This document shows, one piece after another, positions 10,733-22,573 of a stretch of DNA of 64,000 nucleotides. The DNA is from Oscarella lobularis (lineage: Eukaryota > Porifera > Homoscleromorpha > Homosclerophorida > Oscarellidae). The stretch spans positions 2,728,001 through 2,792,000 of the forward strand of contig NC_089178.1 in the NCBI RefSeq assembly GCF_947507565.1, in the 5' to 3' direction. A model generated the notes under the pieces. That model was not told the origin of the DNA, did no database searches, and worked only from the letters and a program-made list of their open reading frames with translations. The translations under genes were made by a program, and so were the position numbers. Within the stretch, counting starts at the first letter, position 1. Each line of letters starts with the position of its first letter.

Positions 10733-12142
10733 ATGACGAATCCCGATCCGGTCGTCATCACGGGCATAGCGACTCGCGATCTGCGTTTCAATCTCGGAAA
10801 GGGCGTCGGAACGGACGCCGTTCACACGACGTCCGTCTGGGCCTATCCCGTAACGGTGCTCACGACAAATCGTCCCGGTCTCCAAGGCACGGGACTCGGC
10901 TTCACGCTCGGCGGCGGCAACGATCTCGTCTGCAAAGCCGCCGAAGAGCTCGCCAAACCGCTTCTCAATCGCAACGTCGAAGATCTAATGGCCGAGTTCG
11001 GAAAAGTTTCGCGATCGATAGCCGAACATCCGCAATATCGGTGGCTGGGGCCCCACAAGGGAGCCGTCGGTATAGCGCTCGCTTCGATAACGAACGCCTG
11101 CTTCGATTTGTGGAGTAAAGTGCGCGGGGTTCCCCTTTATGAGTTGCTCTTGTCGCTGAGTGTCGACGAGCTGCTCGCCTGCTTGGATTTCAGCTTTCTC
11201 GAGGACGAACTGACGGTCGAGCAGGCTCGAAAGATGCTCGTCGACGAGTGGCCGCGTCGCGCCGAACGAATGCCCATCTTGCAGCGAGGCTATCCGTGCT
11301 ATGACACGGGTTTCGGTTGGCTGCACTTTTCCGACGAGGAAATCGAAGAGAAGGCAAAGGCGGCGTTGAATAAGGGCTTCAAAGCACTCAAACTCAAGGT
11401 GGGATCGGCTGATCCGGATCGCGACATTCGTCGAGCTCGTTTAGTGAGGAAAATCGTCGGTCCTGACGTCAAACTAATGTTTGATGTCAACGAGGTCTAC
11501 AAAAATTAATAATATTGATGATTAAGCAATGATTTCTTGTCCTTTTCCAGCAATGGTCAGTACCTCAAGCTCATAAAATGTGCAAGGCGTTGGCTGAAGT
11601 TAATCCATTTTGGATTGAAGAACCCACGCAGCCAGATGACGTTTTTGGACATCAGAGTCTTGTAAAGGCTGGCTACCCTATTGCAGTTGGAGAAGGTAGA
11701 GAGACAACAAATTCTGGTTAATTCATACCTGGTAACTTTCTCTAGTCATTCCCAATCGCATCATTTTCAAATCTTTCATGCAGGCCAGGGCTCTGCACTA
11801 CGTTCAGGCAAGAGAGTCTCTCTCTATGTGGTGCCATAGAAATTTTCTCCTTTTTTTCTCCAGGTAGACCCTGTGCGTACTGGAGGCGTAAGCGAATGCA
11901 TAGTCGTTGCCATGTTAGCGAAAAAATTCGGCTTGAAAATGGTGCCGCACGTTGGCGACGTCGGACAAATCAACCAGCATCTCTGCTTCTTCTATCACAT
12001 CGCCTTGGGTCACGACGAGTTCTTTCTCGAGCACATGGATCATCTTCATAAATATTTTGTTCATCCCGCCGACGTGCGCGACGGCGTTTATAGAGCGCCG
12101 ACAGAGCCGGGTGCAAGCTCTGATCTCAAAGACGGTATCTGA
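10733..12142 (+). CDS. ENOSF1: ENOSF1, enolase-superfamily fuconate dehydratase
   Basis: Mitochondrial enolase-superfamily enzyme; the human protein has L-fuconate dehydratase activity. Exons: 10733-11494, 11551-11695, 11746-11807, 11864-12142, giving 415 aa. Visible active-site elements: KLKVG with the KxK base, LMFDVNE (metal Asp), FWIEEPTQPDD (metal Glu), AVGE (third metal ligand) and PHVGDVG with the general-acid/base His. The N-terminal capping domain keeps GTDAVHTT and WLGPHKGAVGIA. Intron 3 (11808-11863) begins GCAAGA after CAG, so it is a GC-AG intron; the joined frame LHYVQVDPVRTGGVSE matches the family. Confidence 0.92.
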
Positions 12143-12359
12143 GAACGAAAGGAACGGGCTCCCCATTGCTTAGTTTAGTACGTGTGCATGGCAAACTTTT
12201 TCGTGCGGTATTTTCATGACAGTTTGACGTAGTACTGGAATTCTGACGCAATCAATGCACATTCATCAACATCAACACAAAAAGAATGACTCCGAGTCGA
12301 AAGACGATCGCGTCTTTAGACTGACTCGAACACCGCACCGGCGACAACACATCAAAGCG

Positions 12360-15300
12360 TCATTGTTTTTCATTATCGTATCTCTCCGTTGGACCAGTGG
12401 CCGAGCAGTAGACGCGAATTCCGCTCAGCTTCTGAAACTTAGCCAACATAGACTTGACGATCTGACGGGATCTCAGTATGGTCGTCTTCATCACATCGTC
12501 GTCTACGCCGTCAACGCCCAAGTGCTTCGGAAAAGAAGAAATTTCGATAAAATCGTGCGCATGCATGTGTGATTGCTTACGTGGCAAACTTGAGTAACCA
12601 ACGTATAAACCTGATGGGCGCCAGGGAGCTTTGGGCCGTCGCGGTTTTCGTACATTTCCTCAATTGAATGGCACATATCGACGAGAAGTTCCTTGAGAGG
12701 TTTCTTGAATTTGCGCCGCACTTCCTCACTCAATTCGGCGAGAACAGCCTGCATTCCGCGCAAGTTGTTATTGAGAAAAACCGAACGCACGTGAGCCTTC
12801 ATTTTGTCGATAGCTAAAAACCCACCAAAAACCGTCGCCTGGCGACGAGTCGTCAAAAATTTTAAACAACCTACCGCTGCATAACATATCGACTTTCTGT
12901 TCGTCCGTCTCTTTTTCTACAAGAACAAAAGCATCAATTGCACGCGAGGTACAGTAGTAGAAGTCCTTGACCTTTAAGAAATTTTGCTATTGTCTTTACG
13001 CCGTCAAATGCAGCTGACTTGTTTTGGAGATGTGGCAGCAGTTTCTTTAGATCACCCCAGCGCTGTTGCAACATCGTTTTGAGGACTCCCCCCTGCTGCT
13101 TCGCTTTTGAGATGATAGCGAGACAGCCGCTCATCGTTGATTTCTGCGCCGCGAAGGGTTTGATGGATTGGACGAAACTGGTACTCATGATGTTGAGTCC
13201 GTGCAAAATGTCCTTAATAAAGGAAGCGAATTTCTTGAACCGGCGGCATTTCTCTTCATTGGTTCCTATGACAAGGGAGGGCGGGGGGGGGGGGGGGGAC
13301 CAAACGCTATTGCCAAAATCAATGTGCCGCAGAAAATTCGTTCATACGAGGTTCGCCTTCGACGTCTTCAGGTATAAGTGAAATATCAAAATCGGATTTG
13401 TTTGAAAAAATCCAATTTCGCGTTTCATTTGCCAAACGTTCGAATTCTCGAATGTCCTCGTCGACAGCGCGCACGTCTTCGTCGTCTTTGTCGTCTTCGA
13501 AATCTCCAGACTCGTCGGTCGGCTCCCACGACGACAACGACGATTCGATAACCGTCGGATCCGTCGTCCATTCAACGACAATCGAACTCGCATCCGTCGT
13601 CGGAACGATCGCCTGTCGACGTCGCAAGTCGTCGATTTCTCGCGACGGCAACGCAGCGGCGGCGGCGGCGGCGACGACGACGTCGACGTCGCGTCGCCTG
13701 CGTCCGGCAATCTTCGAAAAGACGCGATTGGCCAAGTCCTTCACCATTGCGCCGACGTCTCGGAACTTGAGATTGAAGCTGAACTGAACGGGACTCTGTT
13801 TGAGAAACGAAACGCGTATGCCGCCGCCGAACGAGCCACCGTTCACGCTGCTGATCTGCACGTCGAACCAAATTCTTTTAATAGAAATGAGTCCGGTCAA
13901 CAGATTCCGAACGAGCCAACTTGCCGCCGCCGCACCGACACGTACGGCAGCTTTTACTCCTTCCAAAATGCCTTTGGCTGCATCGAGCGGCGACCTGGCA
14001 GCTACAACCGCTTTTTCCGCGACCCACAATGCTGCATAGGCCGTAGCCCGGAGTGCTTTGCAGGCGACGTTTGCTGCAGCGCAGATCGGGTTAGTAATCC
14101 GCGTGCAGCAGCTGTTCCACCCGGGACAGCCTTTGCAACTGCCCCACACTTTCCAACAGCAGCCATTCCATCCAGGACAGCCGACGCAAACTAGGAAGAA
14201 GAGAGAACTACATGTGCCAGTGCGTTTTCTAATTGACTATACCGCTTCCACATGACTTGATAGAGCACAATCCATTGACTTTGTTTTGAGCGTCTCTCAG
14301 CTTGCTGGCGGCACTATCAAAAGGCTTCTTTGCTTCATCGACTTTCGCCTGAGCCGCTGCTATTTTTCGTGTGGCTTCGTCGGCACCTTTCTTAACGGCA
14401 GCCTGCACGTCAGAGGCCAACTTATTGAGCCACTCGGCCGATAACTCGCCGTGAACTCCGAACGAAGCTTGCTTCAACGAACCGTAGCTCGCGTGAATAG
14501 TCAACGTCGCCTGAAAGCCGAAAAACGGCTTCGTCACCGTCATTACGTATTGAGAGTTCGTGATCCTCAGTTCAGCGGACGCGTGGAGAAGGCCAAACAG
14601 TTCGACATAGCCCGTCGCGCGCACGTCAATCAAAAGCGGCAGTCGTTGAATTTTCGCTCGAAGAGACGGACCGCGATTTCGATCGCTTCCGCTCGCGTAC
14701 ATCTTGAAGGCGCCGTTGGCGAGAACGATTGGACTCATTGCCATTTGAACGTCAATCATCCGCGAAGGATCGACCAAGATATCGGCGTTCACTTCGAGTC
14801 CGAGAATGTTGAGCGTTCCCTTGAGCTTATATCCCATGGGAATGACGATTCCGGCTATCGTCTTGCCGATGGCCGAGTACGACACTTCGAGTCCCTTAGG
14901 AAAGCCTGTGTTCTTGAGCGGAGCTATGAGATTGACGTCGATTCCGAAGGCGTAGAGAACCTTTTCGAGAGTCACACCGTTGATGGAAGCGTAGAAATAG
15001 TTGTTCTGCGGATTTGTTGAATCGACTCCCACGTACGCTTTCGCCTTCAATTGTCGCTCGGGTCGATCCGGATTGCCGATGTGCACTTCGCCGCCGAGTT
15101 CGAACGCCGTCGGCGCGGCGCCAGGAACGAATTTCACCTTCATTATGACGTTGCCGATGGAGAGCCAATTGAGACCGAACGCTCGCTCCCAAATGCCAAT
15201 CATTTGCAATTCCGCCTCGAGTTCGCCTGTCGGATTAGCGCGAAACGCGCCGTAGAAAAGAAGAGCCGGTTCGTCGAGACGAAGTTGGCAAGCGATGCCA

Positions 15301-17462
15301 AACGCCGGCGCCGCCGTCGACTTTACCGCCAATTCAACGCCGACCGATTGGAGCGTCACGCCGCCGCTGAGTTTGATATTGGAGACGGCCGCCGATACGG
15401 TGAACGCATTCGTGTCGGCAATCGTCGTCGTCAATTGGAGAGTCTTGTCGCCGACGATGGGTTTGATCAGATTGCAGATGGGATCGTCGTTGCACGGTGG
15501 AAGCGACAGAATCGCCGAGATAGTGAGTCCTTTTTTTATGGGACCTAACGTTTTCAACGTCGGTCCCCGAAACGTGACTGCGGCAAAATCGGCGGCCGAT
15601 ACGATGACGCCGATTTTGAGACCCTGGTCGAGAAGGCGAATGACGCCAATCGATTTTCCCGTCACTTGTTGTACGATGTCGGCGAATTTCATATTGGCGA
15701 AGTCGAATCCGACGGCGGCGGACGATTTGCCGGCGGCATTCTTTTCCGCATAGAAATTCACGGTGACTCCGGAAAAACCGCCGATGCGCGGTTCACCGGA
15801 CAGAAAGACGGTATGCTGCTGCTGACGAATCGGTATTTCGACGTACGGATTGACGATTTCAAACGACTTGAAGATGTTTACTTGTATACCGGACGGAAAG
15901 AAGGACGATCCTGCGTACTCGACAATTCCGCCAATATTGAGTCCCGTTCCGCTGCCGACGACAACGTACCCACCCGCTGGATTGGTCGCGGGCCTGACTT
16001 CGACCGTAAACGAAGCCGGCCCAATCGACCATTGACCGTCGATTCTCGCCGTGACTTTTTTCGGTGATAGCGTCGCGTCAATGCGAAGCTTCGGTTTGAG
16101 AAAGCGAACCCAATTGGCGACAATGACCAGAGAGTCGCCCAAGTTCACCGTCACCGTCAACTTGCGTCCGATCGCGTCGTAGACGACATCGCTGACGACG
16201 GAATCGAGAACGGCGTTGCTAACGGCGGGCGGCCACGGGATCGAACCCGTGTCTATGTTCGTCGTCGAGGCGACTTTTCTTAGCGTGAACGACGTCTTGA
16301 TTTCGTTCGGCGCCTGCACGATCGTCACCGTCTTCGAGTTGATACGAATGACGTAGGTGAGTTGGCCGTTTGCTGCGTCGCCCGGCAAGGCGAAGCGAGC
16401 GCTGACGGAAACGCCCGACGGCCACGGAACGCTCGTTTTGAGAAGATTGCCGAAGCAATTGGGAAGTAGAAGCGGATCGACGGGTCCCGTCGAGACGACG
16501 AGACCGAGTGCGGGAACGGTGAGCGTGCCGAAAAACGGCACCGACGTCATGTCGATTCCGCTGATTTTCTTCACGATCGTTGCGAGATTCGACGATTGGA
16601 ACTCGACGCCGATCGTCGCCACTTTGCGAGCGCCGCCGTTGTATCGACTGAACATAACGTGAAGTTTTGCGCCGGACCATCCCGATATGGACGGCGTGCC
16701 GGAGAGACAGAACGCAAAGTTTTTAACGGATCGATCCCAGTAGGCTTGGAGATTGACACCCTTGAGAACGAAGCTATCAAAGCCAGCGCTAACGAGCGCA
16801 CTTTTCATCTCGCCTTCGGGTAAAAGCGTCTCGCCGAGCGATTGAAACAAGGCGCCTACATTAACGTCTTTCGTTGGTGAGCCCGTCATTTCATAGGTCG
16901 TCGGATTCTTTCGCGTTGCGACGACTTTGAAGACGAAGGCGCCGACCAGCCAGTTGCCTCCAACGACGAAACCATTGAGAGAAAATCGCGTGAGAAGCGG
17001 CTTCGTCTTATCGTAGGTGACGTCGAATTCCACGAGAGCGGCGTCAAGTTCCAAAAAGCCGGTAATAAATTCAATGCTCGCGTCGGCGATTGCCCGTGCG
17101 GAAAGTCGTTTCTTGTCCAAATCGATGGCAAAGTAGCTGATCTTGGAGTCGAGTGGACTGGTGCTCGGATTGTCGAAGAAAGTTATCGTCGACGCTTCTT
17201 GAGCAAAATCGGGCACGACCGCTTTGTAGAGCTGGCGCACTGTTAGTTCGTGACCGACTGCGACGTTGCATTCGATTTTTCTGCCTGTCACCGTAACGGA
17301 AATCTGGTCTGCGCCCAGGATGGGCAGCAGACTCAATGCTACGGCTTCTGGTGAAAAGACACTTTGGAGCTCAGCCGTGATTTCGGCCTGCAGTGTTGGT
17401 AGCGCCGCACTGGCAGTGCAGGCGATAAGGAGAAGAAGTAGAGCCTTTTCTGTCGCCTGCAT
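12360..17462 (-). CDS. large secreted repeat protein, function unknown
   Basis: I do not recognise this gene. Six exons (14243-17462, 13348-14190, 12972-13265, 12875-12916, 12581-12813, 12360-12524) join in frame to 1598 aa. It starts with a clear signal peptide (KALLLLLIACTASAALP). Residues 20-1000 are beta-rich, Gly/Val-rich and almost free of cysteine. Loosely repeated units share phrases such as GV.V.A.F.LP, SGTPSISGWSG / SGEPRIGGFSG, and NILGLEVNADILVD. An Ala/Lys coiled segment follows, then two copies of GCPGWN.CC (VCVGCPGWNGCC, SCKGCPGWNSCC) at the exon 1-2 junction. RRRR at about residue 1225 could be a furin site. The C-terminal ~250 aa are helical and acidic. Exon 1 alone is 3.2 kb, in contrast to its neighbours. 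Confidence 0.75.
13283..13298 (+). repeat. poly(G) homopolymer, 16 nt
   Basis: Poly(C) on the coding strand, in the polypyrimidine region of intron 2 of the secreted repeat protein, where it may serve as the 3' splice-site tract. Confidence 0.8.
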
Positions 17463-17975
17463 GGAGGTCTTCCACCGTTGGCTTGAAGTGGTGGGAATGA
17501 GCGTTTTCTTTGGGAGCAGTTGATTTTTGCCTAGACGAACAATTAGACTCGTCGCCTATGGGACTGGTGTGGAGGTGAGAAAGTTGAGTTCTGGAGACTT
17601 TTGCTTGTCCAATTGACGGACACCTTTCTAGGCCATGTCGAAGTGCAAAATTCAGACGCTTCCGACCATATCTGAGCGTCAGTGCGAGATTTTGAAAAAA
17701 ATTCTGTTTTCTTTTCGCTGCTTCTGCATCTCTGGATAGATAAGAACGACAAATCTCTTCGATTTTCGCTCTAATCAAGGTGACGCACGAGGAATTTGAC
17801 AAACAGCAAAGTAGACGTGCAACATAGACGTCGAAAAGCGCGATTTGTCACCAAAAAGCGTCAGCTGCGACAAGAATGCATAGAATGAACAACAGAGCTA
17901 GCGCGCGCCAAGAGAGAGTTTTGTCTACCAAAAAATCTGATCTAACTAAGAAACTTTAGGACAGTTTTGTAGCTA
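17463..17975. other. intergenic, no gene seen
   Basis: Contains the promoter of the secreted repeat protein and the 3' end of SPAG8, both on the minus strand. No conserved frame or repeat was seen. Confidence 0.4.
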
Positions 17976-18890
17976 TTAGAGTTCACACGGCGAGCCCATG
18001 TACTCGCCTATAGGGGTACTAAAAGCAGCATTCTTCTGAAAACATTTCTCCTTTGAAGCAATACGAGTTATTCCCTGTACACATATCTGATAAGATACCA
18101 GAATAGTCAATTTGTGCACTCACTGTTACGCCCTGATGATGGTCAACTTGCTCCTTCCAAAAGGTACTTGGTAGCTCTTTATACAGATGGTGTTCTTTAG
18201 TCGGTTTCTTTTCTATAGGCGTAAACTCTAAAAATAAAAAAGTACTTTTCGCTTTATTTTTGTCTCAATTTCAAAATATAACCTTTAGTGAAATCTTTCT
18301 TTGTCGTCGAAACGTAATCAGGTTTGGGTGGAGGAGGATTGAATTCTTCATGCACCTCTTGACTACAGAGTGAAAAACAAAATTGTATAAATAAATGAGT
18401 AAATAAATGAAGTCCTACCTGATATGATGTCGTATCTCTCTCTCCAGCTGTTCCTTACGCTTGCCTACAGAGCAGAATTATTGTGTTTTCTTCCTATAGC
18501 AACGCATTTTGCCTTACCAACTGTTTTCACTCCAGCAGACGAAGGAGAACGATAGGCATCTTTCACCGTGGACAGACTCTCGATTTTCGACTCGAAGCTT
18601 GTCGACAATATACCCTATGAAGGATATAGATGCCTAATCCTTTCTCTCTTTGCATTCTTGCCTTGTGGCCCCGTCTCTGGACGTCTGCAGTGCTTGCTTC
18701 ACCTTCGGTACGGTCGATCTGAGCAACGGCGCGCTACAGAGGACCCCAGTTCACGACAAGTCGACAGTCAATCGTAAACTACCTCTTCAACCCAGTTCTC
18801 GATAAGTACTTTTGCTCCGGAGTTCGTTAGGCCGAGTTCGTTGCGACCGTCACCCATCGTAGGTATTTCCATAGAAACGAATCGGGACAT
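17976..18890 (-). CDS. SPAG8: SPAG8, ciliary microtubule inner protein
   Basis: Sperm-associated antigen 8 family; in mammals it lies inside axonemal doublet microtubules. Seven short exons (18783-18890, 18662-18733, 18518-18614, 18419-18464, 18283-18362, 18124-18227, 17976-18074) give 201 aa with every phase consistent. Diagnostic parts are LIENWVEERA (human NWKEERA), RRGHKGILS (human RHGHRGLL), LPSTFWKEQ, GVTGITRI and the C-terminal QKNAAFSTPIG, which matches the human FRKNCSFSTP. Intron 2 begins GCAAGA and is a GC-AG intron. The start codon is 34 bp from that of the divergent MYND gene; the gap holds a CACGTGAC motif. Confidence 0.85.
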
Positions 18891-18924
18891 TGACCGTTGC
18901 ACGTGACAAAGCAACGCGAGGAGG

Positions 18925-21859
18925 ATGAGGAACCTTCATCTCCGTGCGAACGATTACGTTCTATTCAGTCGCGATCTGCAGCCAGCCGAATATGAGTTCT
19001 TTTGCCGTCACGTGGCCGCGTTTAAGCGTATGTGGAAAGATCAGGTTCGTCCCCCGTTCATTTTTCAGGCGCGTTCACGCGAGAACGCGCTTTCGCATTT
19101 CAGACGCCACGATTTTGGCGCCAATTCCTTCGCTGCTTTCGCGAATACTCGGCAAACTACGGCATCATGCAAGATTTCCCATCGAAAGCGGCGAAGGTGA
19201 CGATGGAAGATGGGCGTGGTTGCTCTCTCGAGAGAGAAACGCGTGTTTTCGCAGAAACTCGGTCGAAAGGTCGACGCGAGACGTCTACTCGAAGAATCGT
19301 ACGCAATGATCGAAAACGATTTCGTTTGGGGTAGGCGAAACGCGTTCTAAACCGCGTCGCGACTATTTTTCTTTTCAGGCAAGGAATCGTCGGCAAAAGG
19401 TCTTATCGTCGATTTGGCAATATTGGCGGCGAATCAAGAGGGTTTGTCTCACATGTCGGGACGGTTCGGTGCGTCGCTGTCTCCTCTCCTTGTTTCTATT
19501 GAGATGTTCTGTTTTTTTTTCGTCAGGGAAAGATCCGTTTTTTAGCAGGGATACTAGGTAAAGTAAGTATTGCGTCACGGATGTGGTTACCTTTTTCTTC
19601 TAGAGATGCTTTTCGGAAAATGTTCGGCGATCCGAAGGATACTCTGAGCTATTCAAAAGTTAGACGCGTATGAGTATGTGTGTTTCCGCTTTTTGATTTA
19701 TTTCTTTTCTAGGCTCTCGTTTTTCTTCCTTTGCTGATTAAGTTTGCTGGTGCTGTCGTGAAGCTCTTGAAGATTTGGTTGGATTCGCCTGAAGTGTGGG
19801 AAGAGCGATCCTATTTGGCGAGTTTGGAAAGAAATATCAATGATTCGATAGCCGAGAACGAATTGAGACGACGCGAGGAGGAGAAAGCCTCTATGCTCGT
19901 CGATCACTTGAAAGCGGAGAAGAACGGGCGTCGACGTCAAGGAAAAAAGGAAGAGAAGAACGAGGAGGAGGAGAAGAACGAGGAGGAGAAGAACGAGGAG
20001 GAGAAGAACGAGGAAGAGGTGGACGAAGAAAATGAGAGCGAGGAGACGAACACTGAACAAAAAAAGAAAAAGAAAAAAAAGAAGAAAAAGAAGAAGAAAC
20101 TCGCGGACGAGGACGAGTCAAAAGTGAATGAAGAAGAAAAGGCAGAAGAGGAGGAGGAGGTGGTGAAAGAACACAAGGAGGAAGAGAGAGCGGAGGACGT
20201 GAAAGAGAAAGAGGCGAATCCTTCCCATTTTCCAGAAGAACCGGAAACGTGCGGCATATCGGAAAACCTTCGCTGGCGATGCAACGTCATGAAAATGATT
20301 CACGACATGAATCGAGTGGCGAGCGGCGAACCGCCTGATCCCATACGTCAAGTGCGTCAAACGTTCGACGTTTCGGCGTTGACGTCGACGGAAATACCAG
20401 GCAATCTCGGCGCAATTGTCGCAATGGCAAAAACGATGGCGACGGCAATCAAAAATGAAAAAGAGAATCGCGGTGTCGTTGGGATGCATCCGAACGATAC
20501 GGTCTCAGGTCAACTGTCGCGACCTATCGTGCCTCTAGAAAACGACGGCGACGGCGGCGGCGGCGGCGGCAACGACAATGAAGGCGGCGGCTTCTCGTCC
20601 AACTTTCCAATGACTCACAGCCAAGCCGTCAAACGCATGCACAGCGACGTTCTTTCCGTCTGCTTGGATCGCGAGAAAACAATGTCTTACACTCTTCCCC
20701 TCGGCATTCATTCGCCCATTCGCGTTCCGCGCTGGGCGGCGATGTTTGGCGGTCGAATAGCGTCGTACGATCCCGAAACGCCGGCGGCGCTGTTCGTTGG
20801 GCAGGAGTCGATGTGGGAGAAGATACACGAGCGTCTGTGTTACGAGCACATGCCCGCCGATTATCTGTTCGGCGGCTATTGCAAGAGTCGCTACACAACG
20901 CCACAGGGAGTGACGATCAACTACGTGTGGCACTACCTTGACAAGGCAAAGAAACCGATCATTGACGAGCACTACGTCGACGAACGCGACATGATATACG
21001 GCATTAAGTATCTGTTTAACAGCTCGAAGAGTCGAAAGCACATGGAAGACGTTCTCGAAACGTGGAATGTGAGGGGACGACCGCATTATCGTGATACGCT
21101 CATTCAGCCAAGTCGTTTGGAGGCGCATCGACGTGTGCCGTGGATCTATGGCTACCGGTCGCCATCGAGCGACGAAGATCCGCTTATTCCTGAAGAACCA
21201 GACGAGTCCGAATTGACTACTAGTAGCTGTTTAGATATAGGGTCTATTAGCGATTTGCTCAAGGGCGGCAAGCTGGGGAGGAGCGTGATGGTCATGGCTG
21301 CTTCGCAGGGTAATCCCTTACCCTACTTTGCAGCAGCTCAATATGTCAGGCAGCTTAATGCGGGCACTGGAAAGTTGAAGACTCCAGTTAGAAGTAAAAA
21401 GAAACGTTCTGGCAAGACAAGGAAGGATAAGAACGAGCAAGGACCGGTGGCACGTGCAGAAAGGGATACTGATGAAGTATCTGGAGAAAAAGACGACTCT
21501 AAGACGGCGACAAAGGCAGAAGTGGAGGCGGAGGCAGGTGCTGCTCTGACTGTTGATGGTAAGAGTTCAAGCAAACATTGTTGGAATTGTCGTAAAGAGG
21601 AACCTCAGCCCAAAACTTTCAAGAAATGCAAATTGTAAGGAATTTTTTGCTGGGGTCATGGGGGTGGATTTTTTCTACGTTGTGACGTTTAGGTGCACTT
21701 CGAAGGAGAATGCTCGGTACTACTGCTCCAGGGAATGCCAAGGTTAGCTCTTTGCTTTCCTAGGGACTCTATTATTGTTTGCTTCCCTTTTTTTTGTTAG
21801 CGATTGACTGGAAGGAAAAGCACAGGGAATATCATCAGCTCAATTCTCAAGGGAACTGA
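18925..21859 (+). CDS. MYND zinc-finger protein, unrecognised orthology
   Basis: Nine exons: 18925-19044, 19104-19196, 19255-19330, 19379-19468, 19527-19557, 19604-19667, 19713-21634, 21693-21742, 21801-21859; 834 aa. The N-terminal ~180 aa are helical (NDYVLFSRDLQPAEYEFF, FWRQFLRCFREYSANYG). A low-complexity Lys/Glu tract of about 100 aa follows, with NEEE repeats and a run of about thirteen lysines. The central region has conserved-looking blocks (IRVPRWAAMFGGRIA, YVDERDMIYGIKYLF). The C-terminus is a MYND finger CWNCRKEE...CKLCTSKENARYYCSRECQ...WKEKHREYH, a protein-interaction Zn module, split across the last three exons. I cannot name the family beyond MYND. Confidence 0.8.
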
Positions 21860-22375
21860 TAAGTAGTTGAGGTATTCGTACGCTAAACGTCGTGTAACAT
21901 CATTTTAGTTAGTTGTTTTTTGTCGTAAATGAGAATTTTTTTCAATGAGGGCGTTATTTTCTCTCTGGTTCCTGAGAATGAGGTGACGGGGCAACTTGAA
22001 GAGGTGCTCTGCTGGAGCATTTCCACGGGTTTGGGAAAAATTTTCTTTGGTCCATTGTTGTCGATGAAACCTGATAGGGAAGGGCGCATCCGCCGCGTGC
22101 ACGGCGCTTCCACGGGAACAGCATCGCACTGACGTTTACATGTCTCTATCACCTGCCAAGAAACGTGCCCCGGCAAGCTGGTTTGGCGCGAAACTGGCTG
22201 CCCGTTCTCGCGCGCGATTGGCAGCCCGACCCACCGCAGCTAATTCGGGACACTGATCGAGCCAATAAGCGCAGGCCAATGACGTAGGCTGCCAAGCCCA
22301 ACAAAGAACATTGCGCAACGCGCCTAAGCTTCAGTCTCTCGAGTCTCGCGACGGCTGCTGCACGACGAAAAAGCG
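21860..22375. other. intergenic, no gene seen
   Basis: About 500 bp between two plus-strand genes. No conserved frame was found; the last 150 bp are GC-rich and are the likely promoter of the BH3-only gene. Confidence 0.4.
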
Positions 22376-22573
22376 ATGGAGCAAGACGAAAAGAACGCAG
22401 AAGCGAGCGAAGTAGCACGACGCCTTCGCACATTCGGCGACAATCTGGAAGAGATGTACAGCCGTCGTCCCATTCGACTCACACTCGTCGACAAGACGCT
22501 CTACGTTCTCGACGTCGTCGTCGCGGTCTACTTCATCGTCTCCGACATCTTCCGATTCCGCGACTACCGATAG
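22376..22573 (+). CDS. BH3-only pro-apoptotic protein, 65 aa
   Basis: Intronless 65-aa frame. Residues 11-30 contain VARRLRTFGDNLEEMYSRR, which fits the BH3 pattern h1-xxx-h2-xx-h3-G-D-x-h4 (V, L, F, GD, L). It is very close to the BIM/HRK type, where the Gly-Asp pair contacts the conserved Arg of Bcl-2 proteins. Residues 38-60 (LYVLDVVVAVYFIVSDIF) form a hydrophobic tail anchor followed by a short basic end, as in mitochondrial-membrane BH3-only proteins. No BH1/BH2 region is present. The inferred role is binding of pro-survival Bcl-2 proteins or activation of BAK/BAX. Its small size means an automatic annotation could skip it. Confidence 0.72.
   Translation: MEQDEKNAEASEVARRLRTFGDNLEEMYSRRPIRLTLVDKTLYVLDVVVAVYFIVSDIFRFRDYR

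Noticed and set aside
13319..13798. Long open frames on the strand opposite the secreted protein and other genes (also at 3345-3777, 8150-9867, 14451-16067)
   Set aside because: Runs of CGN, GAC and GCN codons keep several frames open at once. The opposite frames give Arg- or Ser-rich nonsense and cross exon-intron borders of genes supported by motifs.
18891..18924. RFX X-box between SPAG8 and the MYND gene
   Set aside because: GTTGC and GCAAC half sites are present but ten bases apart, not the 0-3 of a functional X-box.
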